Below are positions 1 to 8,200 of a DNA stretch of 29,398 nt, in pieces. Both the position numbers and the translations under genes were made by a program. The stretch is from assembly GCA_964622255.1 (NCBI GenBank), contig CAZUPK010000008.1, forward strand, positions 1-29,398, read 5' to 3'. Source of the DNA: SZUA-1377 sp964622255. Its GTDB lineage: Bacteria > Campylobacterota > Campylobacteria > Campylobacterales > QNZT01. The notes under the pieces are model-generated. The model was not told the origin of the DNA and searched no databases. It saw only the letters and a program-made list of their open reading frames with translations. Within the stretch, counting starts at the first letter, position 1. Each line of letters starts with the position of its first letter.

Positions 1-442
1 GTGGTTAAAGAATGTATTGGTTAATTGGAGAATAAAAAAAGAAGAGTTTCTTTTGATGATAAATATACTAAAAAATAATTTTGAAAAAGTGAGGTTAAGG
101 GTTAGTACAAGGAATGAAGGTGGGGGTGTCGTGGAGTGAGAATGAAATTAGAATTTTAGATAATTATAAAAATATCAAAGAAAATATTATAAGGGCAATA
201 AAACACCCTTTGAAATAATTAAAGAAGAGGAAAATATAAAATATGCTACACTCTCAAAAAGTATCTTGGATTTCCCTACTTGTATTCTTGATGAAAAGCT
301 TAATCCTTTTATCAAGGGTGGTTACTATCTGGCTTTACCGACCAGGCATAGCTTACAACTGTTTGATATAAAAATAACTAACTTGCCAGGAAGGAGAAAT
401 TGCGAACAAAACTCAACATTATCTATCGCCATATTTAAGTAA
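1..442 (+). pseudogene. Region without intact gene; decayed coding-like fragments
   Basis: No complete gene is visible here. Three short stretches read like protein but lie in alternating frames: 2-139 (open from the window edge), 114-218 (starts ATG, contains WSENEIRIL) and 170-442 (about 90 codons, without a start codon). The last stretch, around positions 220-390, has a convincing hydrophobic pattern with a segment GYYLALPTRHSLQLFDI. That pattern faintly recalls the C-terminal part of DUF1444 (YtpQ-like) proteins, but this is a guess from memory. The last 24 bases run into the 3' end of the opposite-strand VWA gene. Two compensating frameshifts would join the pieces, so a decayed gene is my preferred reading; plain non-coding DNA is the alternative. 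Confidence 0.3.
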
Positions 443-2089
443 AAGTTTTAGAGTATTTTCCTCTTTTTTTAAACTATCATCTCTTAAAAGATATTTTTGT
501 TTTTGGAACTCTTTTAAAAAAATATAGAAAAGTTTTATATATCCTCTGCTTACCTGTAATTTACAAGATTTTCTCTCCCAAGTAGAAAAGTTTCTAGGTG
601 GTAGAGGTGGATAGACACATTTTTTAGCTAGTATTTTAAAACTAGGATATGACACTTTATCATTACAACCTTTTCTTGTATCTATAAGCCAATTTTTTAT
701 GATATTAACATAGTCAGATAGGATACTAGCTTTTTGAATTGCACTTCCACCATAATAGTTATTGATATCAAATTTCACATTTTTAATACTTTGATGTTTT
801 TCCCCATTTCTATCAAAATAACTTACTTTTAGCTTTATATCATTTGATTTTGCTATTTTCTCTAGTGCTACAAGTATAACACCACCTTTTACTCCATCTT
901 CGTCATTTGAGCTTGGAAAGAGTGTATTTACCTCTAAAAGAGTATTTGGAGCCGTTTGATTTGTAGCAGTTCCATAAATCTTTTTTATAGAAAATGAATT
1001 TGAAATAAACTCCATTTTAAGATTATAAACTAAAGGTGTTACAAGATAGTCAAATTCTTTATCAAGTCTTTTTTTAAACTCTTTTTCACTGTGGATACTT
1101 AGATAGTTTGCACCTTTTATCTTTGTAACATATTCTACAAGGTCATTGTTAAAGTCAACTCCAACACCTATAATCGTAGTATAGACTTCCCTTTGTGAAG
1201 CATCTTTTATCATACCGAAGAGTCTGTTTTTACTGAGTTCACCACTGTTTGGCATAGCATCGGTTATAAAAATGATACGATTTTCAACTTCAGGATCTTT
1301 TCCTATATTTTCAAATAGTTCCAAACCTTTTTTATAACCTGCACTCCAGTTTGTTCCACCTCTAGGTTTTAACTTTAATATATGTTTTTTTATGGCATCT
1401 ATATCTGTGTATCTTACCTCTCTTAGAGGTTTTGCAAGATATGAGTTGTTATCAAATAAAACCAATCCAAAATTGTCATATCCTTTTAGGTGATCTATCA
1501 TAGAGGTTATAGAAGTATTTGCTATTTGCATTTTTGACTTTTTATTATTAACTTTTTTTCTTTTATCGTAGTAGTATTTATTGAATGAACCTCCCATACT
1601 GCCTGAAATATCCAAAACCACAACTAGATTTAGTTTTTTTCTTTTAAAAGTGTTTATATTTATATTTGAGTTAAGTCCTACTAATAAAAAGTAGTCTCTC
1701 TTATTGTTAAAGATATTGTATCTTATCGCCGTTTCAAAATTTGGACAGAAAAGTTCTTTACATTTTTTTGATTGTAGATTAAATCTATGTTCGTTAAAAA
1801 CTCCTTCGTAAGTTATAGAGTTTAGTTTAGGAAGGTAGCCAAGTTTGATATTTTCATAAAAGTTATTTGCATCTTTCGCCCCACCTACACTAAAACCTAA
1901 ATTTTTTCTAGCTGTGATGGAAATACCAGACACATTGATGCTATAAGATGGCATACCCAAACTCTTTATTATACCCTCTTTTTGTGGGATAGTTTGATTA
2001 TACTCCCAATCATCTACTCTTTTTTTTACATCGTTATTCATAGCAAAAACAAGAAGGATAGGTGATAGCAAAACAATTAGCATTTTCAT
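419..2089 (-). CDS. Exported von Willebrand factor A (VWA) domain protein
   Basis: A 556-residue protein that starts with a short hydrophobic signal-like segment (residues 2-17), so it is probably exported or membrane-anchored. A VWA domain spans roughly residues 152-345. Its metal-ion-dependent adhesion site is complete: D160, S162 and S164 in the DxSxS motif, T246 after a GG pair, and D277 in the strand ending FITDAMPN. VWA domains bind protein ligands through a divalent cation. The flanks (20-150 and 350-556) resemble nothing I recognise; the flanks carry pairs of cysteines (C110/C115 and C474/C491/C508) that could form disulfides outside the cytoplasm. It lies 24 nt downstream of rsmD on the same strand and is probably cotranscribed. 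The partner protein and role are unknown. Confidence 0.85.
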   Translation of the reverse strand: MKMLIVLLSPILLVFAMNNDVKKRVDDWEYNQTIPQKEGIIKSLGMPSYSINVSGISITARKNLGFSVGGAKDANNFYENIKLGYLPKLNSITYEGVFNEHRFNLQSKKCKELFCPNFETAIRYNIFNNKRDYFLLVGLNSNININTFKRKKLNLVVVLDISGSMGGSFNKYYYDKRKKVNNKKSKMQIANTSITSMIDHLKGYDNFGLVLFDNNSYLAKPLREVRYTDIDAIKKHILKLKPRGGTNWSAGYKKGLELFENIGKDPEVENRIIFITDAMPNSGELSKNRLFGMIKDASQREVYTTIIGVGVDFNNDLVEYVTKIKGANYLSIHSEKEFKKRLDKEFDYLVTPLVYNLKMEFISNSFSIKKIYGTATNQTAPNTLLEVNTLFPSSNDEDGVKGGVILVALEKIAKSNDIKLKVSYFDRNGEKHQSIKNVKFDINNYYGGSAIQKASILSDYVNIIKNWLIDTRKGCNDKVSYPSFKILAKKCVYPPLPPRNFSTWERKSCKLQVSRGYIKLFYIFLKEFQKQKYLLRDDSLKKEENTLKLLLKYGDR

Positions 2090-2113
2090 AATTTGCCTTT
2101 TATTTTTATAATA

Positions 2114-2695
2114 TTAAATAATTGTGGAAAAATAGCTAAGACTACTTTTACCAAACTTTTTTCTTTTTTTTAGTTTAAATTCTCCTATCTTTTTTGGAAA
2201 CTCTTTAGTGCTTAAGTGTTCTACTGCGATAAGTTTAACCTTCTCTTTTGGAGTTTTTTCTATAAGCTTTATAGTCTTTTCATAGATATTTTGCATATTC
2301 TTTCTTATATCAAATGGTGGATCAAAGTAGATATATGCTGGTTCTTTTATCAACTCTAAAATATCTTCATATAGTTTAAAACTATCTCCTAAAAAAGATT
2401 TACAGGAGGTTGGATCTATAGTGTTTATATTTTCTTTTAGAACTTTGTAAGCATTTTTATCTATTTCTATAAAGTAAGCCTCTTTTGCACCTTTGCTTAT
2501 TGCTTCAAGTCCCACTGTTCCGCTTCCACCAAATACTTCAAAAAAAACTGCATCAACTATATCAAACTGTATAGTGTTGAAGTAGGACTCTTTTAGTATG
2601 GACTTTGTGCTTCTAGTAGTAGAAAGTGGAGCTAGTTTTATCTTTTTACCTTTATACTTTCCAGTTTGTATTTGTTTATATAAATTTTTTTTCAT
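2114..2695 (-). CDS. rsmD: 16S rRNA (guanine(966)-N(2))-methyltransferase RsmD
   Basis: A 193-residue class I SAM-dependent methyltransferase of the RsmD family, which methylates N2 of G966 of 16S rRNA during 30S assembly. The SAM-binding loop is seen as EVFGGSGTVGLEA near residues 53-65, an acidic SAM-ribose position follows at FIEID (75-79), and the base-flipping catalytic motif DPPF is at 125-128. The length is that of the family. The N-terminal GKYKGKKI stretch matches the usual RsmD opening 'G.yrGr.l'. The ATG at 2695 overlaps by 4 nt the end of a short upstream open frame (reading KIDDLAKRLL) that has no start codon of its own, so something may have been lost upstream. The VWA gene follows after 24 nt. 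Confidence 0.93.
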   Translation of the reverse strand: MKKNLYKQIQTGKYKGKKIKLAPLSTTRSTKSILKESYFNTIQFDIVDAVFFEVFGGSGTVGLEAISKGAKEAYFIEIDKNAYKVLKENINTIDPTSCKSFLGDSFKLYEDILELIKEPAYIYFDPPFDIRKNMQNIYEKTIKLIEKTPKEKVKLIAVEHLSTKEFPKKIGEFKLKKRKKFGKSSLSYFSTII

Positions 2696-2848
2696 AACAA
2701 CCTTTTTGCTAAATCATCTATTTTTAGAGGTTTCCTTTTTTTTGATTGAACCTTTTTTAACTTTTTTAAATAGATATTTAGAGTTTTTTGTAAAAGGAGA
2801 TTTATAACAAATGTGTGTTTTCATACATTAGCGTTCCTTAAAACTTAC

Positions 2849-2878
2849 TCATCTTTAAGTATAATTGATTAAAGATGA
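2849..2878. repeat. 10-bp perfect inverted repeat at the end of the TnpB stub
   Basis: The left arm 2849-2858 (TCATCTTTAA) and right arm 2869-2878 (TTAAAGATGA) are perfect reverse complements around a 10-nt loop. The stop codon of the TnpB fragment lies inside the right arm. IS200/IS605 elements carry subterminal hairpins at their right end, and the guide (omega/reRNA) of TnpB arises here, so this may be a relic of that end. A transcription terminator is the alternative, but no run of T follows. Confidence 0.45.
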
Positions 2879-3075
2879 TGTTTAATTCCTGCTTCCACGA
2901 TACTGGTTAAATCTATCAAAACATCCGATAAATTCAGAGCCGTTATCTCTACAGGTGTTACTTCCCAATGAACTCTCGGTAGTTGATTGTGTAGGTTAAT
3001 AGATGCTATATAATCTCTATCACCTTCTAATCCACATACTTCACATTTATAAACCCTACCACCCAAGATGAGCAT
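2869..3075 (-). pseudogene. C-terminal fragment of an IS605-type TnpB
   Basis: The 68 residues contain YKCEVCGLEGDRDYIASINL and end in VEAGIKHHL. This is the end of TnpB (IS200/IS605 OrfB, the RNA-guided nuclease ancestral to Cas12): the second CxxC of the zinc ribbon, the third RuvC motif (DRDxxASIN), and the tail that TnpB proteins of this type often have (VEAGxK). The first CxxC, the RuvC-I and RuvC-II motifs and all of the N-terminal part (roughly 300 residues) are missing. An in-frame stop lies just upstream of the apparent ATG at 3075. It is therefore a dead remnant, not a small gene. No TnpA is visible nearby. The identification is from the motif and is confident; the exact element is unknown. 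Confidence 0.85.
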
Positions 3076-3192
3076 ATTTTATCAAAATAAATATAAATTG
3101 ACTTTAGTATTTAGAAAAATATCCGATTTAAGCTATAGATCAAAATTGAGCTAAAGTGCATAAGTATAAACAAAAGCACAGATATAATTTGC

Positions 3193-3208
3193 AGAGTTTA
3201 TAAACTCT
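3193..3208. repeat. 16-bp perfect palindrome
   Basis: The sequence AGAGTTTATAAACTCT is its own reverse complement over 16 bp. It lies in the 283-nt gap between the TnpB stub and the next gene. It could be an operator-like site or a subterminal hairpin of the lost IS605-type element. Nothing else recognisable is seen in 3076-3307. Confidence 0.4.
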
Positions 3209-3358
3209 CTAAGTGATGACGGTTTACAATAAAAATTTTAAATGAAGCATAAAAAATAGCACCAAGGAGCTAGATGACATCATTTATATATGTTGTAAAA
3301 GTATTACTTGAGACTTGGAGAGAAAAAACAGAACCGGTTAAAGCAAAGGAGAGAGAAG

Positions 3359-3610
3359 TTGAAATGGCTTGATAGTTTTAAAAAAGCACTTATAGAGAAT
3401 GATTATGAGAGTATGGAGAAGCTTTTAGTGGATATTCCTAAGTTTAAAGATCCAAAAGAGCAAAAAGAGGTTTTGAATTTGATAGTAGAGGCGAAAAAAG
3501 TAGTAAAAGTGGAAAAGGATAAAACCCTTTCGCAAATTCAAAAAATAATACAAACCAAAAACTTTTTGACCCAAAAAGATGGGGAATATAGTTTTGATAT
3601 GAGTTTTTAA
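3359..3610 (+). CDS. Small conserved-type charged protein upstream of gatB
   Basis: A short, highly charged, probably all-helical protein of unknown function. A longer frame exists from the TTG at 3308 (100 residues), but I choose the TTG at 3359 (83 residues). A strong ribosome-binding site AAAGGAGA lies 8 nt before it (3344-3351), and the resulting N-terminus MKWLDSFKKALIENDY resembles small Campylobacterota proteins I recall. The mature product has no signal peptide or membrane segment and no cysteines. It reads in the same direction as gatB, which begins 47 nt after its stop, so cotranscription is likely. No function can be assigned. The likely alternatives are only about the start codon, because the frame itself shows biased codon use. 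Confidence 0.7.
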   Translation: MKWLDSFKKALIENDYESMEKLLVDIPKFKDPKEQKEVLNLIVEAKKVVKVEKDKTLSQIQKIIQTKNFLTQKDGEYSFDMSF

Positions 3611-3657
3611 CCACTTTTAAAGTAAAATAGCCAAAATTTTACAAAGGTTATTTTACT

Positions 3658-5079
3658 ATGTTTGAAATGGTTATTGGTTTAGAAGTTCATATACAGCTAA
3701 ATACTAAAACTAAGATATTTTGTTCCTGCCCTACATCTTTTGGAGAAAAACCAAATACAAATGTGTGTCCGGTGTGTTTGGCACTTCCCGGTGCTCTTCC
3801 TGTTTTAAATAAAGAGGCAGTTAAAAAAGCGATAAGTTTTGGAACGGCTATAAATGCGACAGTTCATAGAAAGTCTATATTTAATAGAAAAAATTACTTC
3901 TATCCAGACCTTCCAAAGGGGTATCAAATAAGTCAGTTTGAAATACCTATTGTGGAAAATGGAGAACTCTTTATAGATTTTGATGATGGTAGTGCTAAAA
4001 GGATAGGTATAACAAGAGCACACTTAGAAGAGGATGCCGGTAAAAATATGCACGAGGGTAATTACTCTTTGGTGGATTTAAACCGTGCAGGAATTCCGCT
4101 CTTGGAGATAGTTAGTGAGCCGGATATAAGAAGTGCTGAAGAGGCAGTGCTTTATCTAAAAAAACTTCATACAATAGTTAGATATTTGGATATAAGCGAT
4201 GCAAATATGCAAGAGGGTTCTTTTAGATGTGATGTAAATATCTCTATAAGACCAAAAGGTGATGAAAAACTTTATACAAGAGTTGAGATAAAAAATCTTA
4301 ATTCATTTAAGTTTATTCAAAAAGCTATAGAGTATGAGTTTAACAGACAGTGCGAAGCTTGGGAAGATGGGGTTTATGAGGAGGAGGTTTTTCAAGAGAC
4401 TAGACTTTTTAATACCTCTAGTGGAAAAACTAGAAGTATGAGAGGGAAAGAGGATAGTGCTGAGTATAGATACTTTCCGGAACCTGATTTGTTGCCTGTT
4501 ATATTAACAGATGAGATGATAAAAGAGGGAAGTAAGATACCAGAGCTTCCAGATGTGAAGATGAAAAGATATATAGATGAACTTTGTATAAAAAAGTATG
4601 ATGCTTCTGTTATAACCTCTTCAGTTGAACTATATAAATATTTTGAATCTATGATAGAAGAGGGAGCTGATGCTAAGCTTTGTGTAAATTGGCTAACGGT
4701 GGAGCTTTTAGGAAGAGTTAATAGTGGGGATATTTTGGAAGAAAAGATTTCATCTAAAACTTTAGCTGCTATGGTTAAAAGGATAAGTGATGGAACTATC
4801 AGTGGAAAGGCTGGAAAAGAAGTGCTTGATTATTTAATAGAAAATGGTGGTGAAGTTGATAGTGTGATAGAAAAGCTAGGTTTAAAACAGGTAAATGATG
4901 ATAGTGCTATTGAAAAAATGGTAAATGATATTTTAGTAAAAAATCAAGATAAAGTAGAGGAGTATAAGTTAGGGAAAGAGAAACTCTTTGGCTTTTTTGT
5001 AGGACAGGTTATGAAGGCAAGTCGTGGTAGTGCAAATCCTGCCAAAGTGAATGAGATGCTTAAAAAAAGACTCAGTTAA
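3658..5079 (+). CDS. gatB: Asp-tRNA(Asn)/Glu-tRNA(Gln) amidotransferase subunit B
   Basis: A 473-residue GatB, the tRNA-binding kinase subunit of GatCAB. It activates mischarged Glu-tRNA(Gln) or Asp-tRNA(Asn) with ATP so that ammonia delivered from GatA can amidate it. The N-terminus MVIGLEVHIQLNT and the four zinc-binding cysteines (C22, C24, C37, C40) are diagnostic. The NREY-type region ENADLLPVI is represented by a YFPEPDLLPV stretch near residue 275, and the C-terminal Yqey-like helical tail is full length. Bacteria using this route usually lack one of the amide tRNA synthetases. gatA and gatC are not in the window. The next gene starts 3 nt after the stop, which suggests tight coupling with the channel gene. 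Confidence 0.97.
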   Translation: MFEMVIGLEVHIQLNTKTKIFCSCPTSFGEKPNTNVCPVCLALPGALPVLNKEAVKKAISFGTAINATVHRKSIFNRKNYFYPDLPKGYQISQFEIPIVENGELFIDFDDGSAKRIGITRAHLEEDAGKNMHEGNYSLVDLNRAGIPLLEIVSEPDIRSAEEAVLYLKKLHTIVRYLDISDANMQEGSFRCDVNISIRPKGDEKLYTRVEIKNLNSFKFIQKAIEYEFNRQCEAWEDGVYEEEVFQETRLFNTSSGKTRSMRGKEDSAEYRYFPEPDLLPVILTDEMIKEGSKIPELPDVKMKRYIDELCIKKYDASVITSSVELYKYFESMIEEGADAKLCVNWLTVELLGRVNSGDILEEKISSKTLAAMVKRISDGTISGKAGKEVLDYLIENGGEVDSVIEKLGLKQVNDDSAIEKMVNDILVKNQDKVEEYKLGKEKLFGFFVGQVMKASRGSANPAKVNEMLKKRLS

Positions 5080-5082
5080 TAT

Positions 5083-6630
5083 ATGTTTAAGAAAAAGATT
5101 GTAGAGTTTTCCTATTTTTTAGCTTCAAATGAAAAATATAAAAAATCGAAGGGATTTTTTTACAATTTGTTAGAAAATCATAGATCTCCGTTAAAGAGAT
5201 ACTTTGATTTTTTTATGATATTTTTAGTTTTAACAACAGTTTTTATACTTATATATGAGACAAAAAATGAGCTTTCCCCTTGGATAAATATCTATGAAGA
5301 TATAGCTATTTTTATCTTTATTTTTGAATGGTTGGTTAGGCTTTGGATTGTTAGTGATTTTCATATCGACATCATAGAAAACTATGAAGAAAATGAGCTA
5401 GAACAAAAAAATTATACGATTTTTGAACTTACTAAACCTGCTTTGGCAAATAAGTTTAAGTTTATTGTTTCTCCACTTTCTACTATAGATCTTTTAGCGA
5501 TACTTCCTTCATATAGGCCATTGAGAGTTTTAAGGTTCTTGCTTATCTTTAGACTTTTAAAAGTTTTTAGATATACAGAGGAGATAAACTATCTCTTTCG
5601 TGTATTTGTAGAGAAAAAATATGAATTTTTTACTATCTTTTTCATTTTTGTCTTTTTACTCTTTTTTGCATCAACAACTATTTATGTTTTTGAAGGTAAT
5701 GGTGAAAATGATAGTATAAAAAATTTTCTTGATGCTATATATTGGTCTGTTATAACTATCTCCACAGTTGGTTATGGAGATATAGCTCCGGTTACTGCTG
5801 AGGGTAAAGTTGTAACAGGATTTTTAATAGTGACTGGTATCGTTCTTATTTCATTTGTAACATCAGTCATCACTACAAGTATGAGTGAGAGGCTTGATTA
5901 TATAAAAAGCTCAAATACACTTCATAAGATAAGTAAACTAAAAAACTATGTTCTTATATGTGGATATGGTAGAGTTGCAAAGATGTTGGCTTTAGAGCTT
6001 AGTATAAGTCACGACAATATAGTTATCATAGATACGGATGAAACAAGGGTTGAACAAGCTTTTAGTGATGGTTATTTGGCTTTTAAAGCTGATGCTATTA
6101 GTGTTGATTTCTTAAAAGAGATAGGTATAAAAAAGAAAGTTTCAAAAGCGGTAACTTTAGTTGGAAGTGATGCTATAAATGTCTCCATCATACTTGCTAT
6201 AAAATCTATAAATCCGGATATAACCATTTACTCAAGAGTTGTGGAAAAAAATGCAAAAAATAAGATAAAGATAGCAGGAGCTGATAAAATCATCTTTCCA
6301 TATGAGAGTGCGGCATTGATGGCTTATGAGTATCTAAAAAAACCTATAGCCATAGAAGCTGTAAATAGAGTTGTTAGGGAGTATCAAGAACCTGTTATGG
6401 ATGAAGTAGAGATTTATGATGAGTTTAAAGTTGTTGGAAAAACTCTTAGTGAAATAGGTATAGTATTGCACAACTTAAAACTCATAGGAGTTATAAGGGG
6501 TAATGAAAATGATAAGTTTTACTTTAATCCGGATAGTAAAAAATTTATAGTAGAAGCTTATGATACACTTGTCTTAATGGGTAAAAGTAGTGATATTTAT
6601 AGATTTAAGCTAAATTTACAAAAGGGGTAG
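5083..6630 (+). CDS. Voltage-sensor-type potassium channel with RCK (TrkA-N) domain
   Basis: A 515-residue inner-membrane ion channel. Membrane segments appear at about 42-60, 72-92, 130-142, 182-203 and 243-265. An S4-like helix carries regularly spaced charges R145, R148, R151, R157, K160 and R163. The pore loop contains the K+ selectivity filter TVGYGD (228-233). After the pore, a Rossmann RCK domain begins near 288 with the nucleotide-binding signature CGYGRVA (293-299), followed by a TrkA-C-like end (DTLVLMGK) near 495-515. This is the Kch/Kv-like architecture in which ligands bound by the RCK ring gate potassium flow. It starts 3 nt after gatB. A second, free RCK protein follows 3-15 nt later and probably belongs to the same channel. 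An insertion of acidic residues (95-110) sits between predicted S2 and S3. Confidence 0.93.
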   Translation: MFKKKIVEFSYFLASNEKYKKSKGFFYNLLENHRSPLKRYFDFFMIFLVLTTVFILIYETKNELSPWINIYEDIAIFIFIFEWLVRLWIVSDFHIDIIENYEENELEQKNYTIFELTKPALANKFKFIVSPLSTIDLLAILPSYRPLRVLRFLLIFRLLKVFRYTEEINYLFRVFVEKKYEFFTIFFIFVFLLFFASTTIYVFEGNGENDSIKNFLDAIYWSVITISTVGYGDIAPVTAEGKVVTGFLIVTGIVLISFVTSVITTSMSERLDYIKSSNTLHKISKLKNYVLICGYGRVAKMLALELSISHDNIVIIDTDETRVEQAFSDGYLAFKADAISVDFLKEIGIKKKVSKAVTLVGSDAINVSIILAIKSINPDITIYSRVVEKNAKNKIKIAGADKIIFPYESAALMAYEYLKKPIAIEAVNRVVREYQEPVMDEVEIYDEFKVVGKTLSEIGIVLHNLKLIGVIRGNENDKFYFNPDSKKFIVEAYDTLVLMGKSSDIYRFKLNLQKG

Positions 6631-6632
6631 CC

Positions 6633-7316
6633 ATAAAAGAGATATTGATTTTTGGGTATTCTAAGGTTGCACAGGAGATAGCTAAATACTTAGACAATAG
6701 AGGTATTGATTTTGTCTTAGTTAGTGCAAGTAAAAGTGGGATAGAAAGAGCAAAAGAGGATAACTATAAAGTATATGAAATAGATTTTCATACTGATGAG
6801 GATTTGAAAAAGTTTGGAATAGGTAGTGAGGTTACAACTATTTTTTGTTTAAGCAATGACTTTAATAGAAATCTCTTTTTTACTCTAAGTGCAAGAAATC
6901 TTGATAAAAATCTCTATATAGTATCTCTTGTTTCAAATAAAGAGGAAAAAGATAAGATGATACTTGCTGGAGCAGATAAAACTATAGATCCTTATGCCAT
7001 AGGAGCAAACCAATTTTTTACTCTTATGAAAAAACCAAAACTATTTTTAGTTTTAACTGACATTTTATATAGAAATAAAGAGTTAGACTTAGATCAAATA
7101 GTTGTTGGTAAAGATACAAAATATCTTGATATGCCTTTTTCTTATGCAAAATTTGAAGAGAGATATAACTTAGCTATCATAGGACTTTATGATTCAAAAA
7201 GAGGAAAATTTAAATATAACATAAGAAAGATATTAAGAAAGCTAAAAGAGGGTGATATTATCGTTGTTATGGGGAAAGAGAGTGATATAAAGAGATTTAA
7301 AAAGGATTTATTGTGA
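6633..7316 (+). CDS. Stand-alone RCK (TrkA-N/TrkA-C) nucleotide-binding protein
   Basis: A cytoplasmic protein of about 227 residues with an N-terminal Rossmann domain (ILIFGYSKVAQEIAKYL) and a C-terminal TrkA-C domain ending DIIVVMGKESDIKRF. It closely parallels the C-terminal half of the preceding channel, so a mixed RCK gating ring or ligand-binding partner is a reasonable inference. The start is unusual. The first standard codon is TTG at 6645, but that would delete most of the first beta strand. Starting at ATA 6633 gives MKEILIFGYSK, a complete strand, and lies 5 nt after a good AAAGGGG ribosome site (6621-6627). I therefore annotate from 6633; TTG 6645 is the conservative alternative. 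The end overlaps gpsA by 4 nt. The second glycine of the usual GxGxxG is replaced by serine-lysine context (GYSKVA). Confidence 0.8.
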   Translation: MKEILIFGYSKVAQEIAKYLDNRGIDFVLVSASKSGIERAKEDNYKVYEIDFHTDEDLKKFGIGSEVTTIFCLSNDFNRNLFFTLSARNLDKNLYIVSLVSNKEEKDKMILAGADKTIDPYAIGANQFFTLMKKPKLFLVLTDILYRNKELDLDQIVVGKDTKYLDMPFSYAKFEERYNLAIIGLYDSKRGKFKYNIRKILRKLKEGDIIVVMGKESDIKRFKKDLL

Positions 7317-8200
7317 AAGATATAGTAGTAATAGGTGCTGGGAAGTGGGGAGAGGCTCTTCACTTGGCATTTTTAGAAAATCATAACTCAAAGATAGGCT
7401 CAAGAAGAAGAAGAGATATGGAAAACTTTTATGATTATAGAGAGCTTTTAGAAGAGGAATATATAGTTTTAGCGATATCTGCTCAACATATAAGAGAATT
7501 TTTAAAAGAAAATTTTGTTTTTAAAAATCAAAAAATTTTGGTTGCTGCTAAGGGTATCGAGGTAAAAACTGGAAAGTTTTTAAATGAAGTCTTAACAGAG
7601 TTTTTACCTGAAGAAAATATTGCTTTTATCTCTGGTCCATCTTTTGCTTATGAGGTAAAACAAAAACTTCCTACCGCACTTGTTATCAACTCGATAAATG
7701 AAACTTTAGCAAAAGAGTTTGCCTCTTTTTTCCCAAAGTTTATAAAAACATATGTTAGTAGTGATGTCATAGGAGCTGAAATAGCAGGTGCATATAAAAA
7801 TGTTATCGCAATAGCCGGGGGGATATGTGATGGATTAAATCTTGGAAACAATGCAAGGGCCTCGCTTATATCTCGTGGACTTGTTGAAATGGACAGATTT
7901 GGTGAGAGATTTGGAGCAAAAAAAGATACATTTCTAGGGTTAAGTGGAGCAGGAGATCTATTTTTAACAGCCTCAAGTAAACTTTCAAGAAATTATCGAG
8001 TAGGTTATAGACTTTCTCAAAATAAAAGTCTAGAAGAGATACTCAACGAGCTTGGAGAGGTTGCCGAGGGAGTTTTTACTGCTGAGGCGATATATAACTT
8101 ATCCAAAGAAAACAACATATACACCCCTATAGCCAATGAAGTCTATAAGATACTTAAAGAAAAAGATCCAAAAGATAGCTTAAAAGACCTATTATCTTAA
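7313..8200 (+). CDS. gpsA: Glycerol-3-phosphate dehydrogenase [NAD(P)+]
   Basis: A 295-residue GpsA, which reduces dihydroxyacetone phosphate to sn-glycerol-3-phosphate for phospholipid synthesis. The N-terminal dinucleotide-binding motif is GAGKWG (8-13). The family-typical ISGPSFAYEV block is near 104-113, the catalytic lysine is in GAYKNVIAIAGG (about 162), and the LSGAGDLFLT block is near 216-225. The GTG start at 7313 overlaps the stop of the RCK gene by 4 nt, consistent with translational coupling. It is shorter than the E. coli enzyme (339 residues), as is usual for this branch; the shortening is mainly in the loop after the first beta strand and at the C-terminus. It ends the five-gene run that begins upstream of gatB. 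Confidence 0.95.
   Translation: MKDIVVIGAGKWGEALHLAFLENHNSKIGSRRRRDMENFYDYRELLEEEYIVLAISAQHIREFLKENFVFKNQKILVAAKGIEVKTGKFLNEVLTEFLPEENIAFISGPSFAYEVKQKLPTALVINSINETLAKEFASFFPKFIKTYVSSDVIGAEIAGAYKNVIAIAGGICDGLNLGNNARASLISRGLVEMDRFGERFGAKKDTFLGLSGAGDLFLTASSKLSRNYRVGYRLSQNKSLEEILNELGEVAEGVFTAEAIYNLSKENNIYTPIANEVYKILKEKDPKDSLKDLLS

Noticed and set aside
3308..3358. TTG 3308 as the start of the small protein before gatB
   Set aside because: A strong AAAGGAGA site serves the later TTG at 3359, while none precedes 3308.
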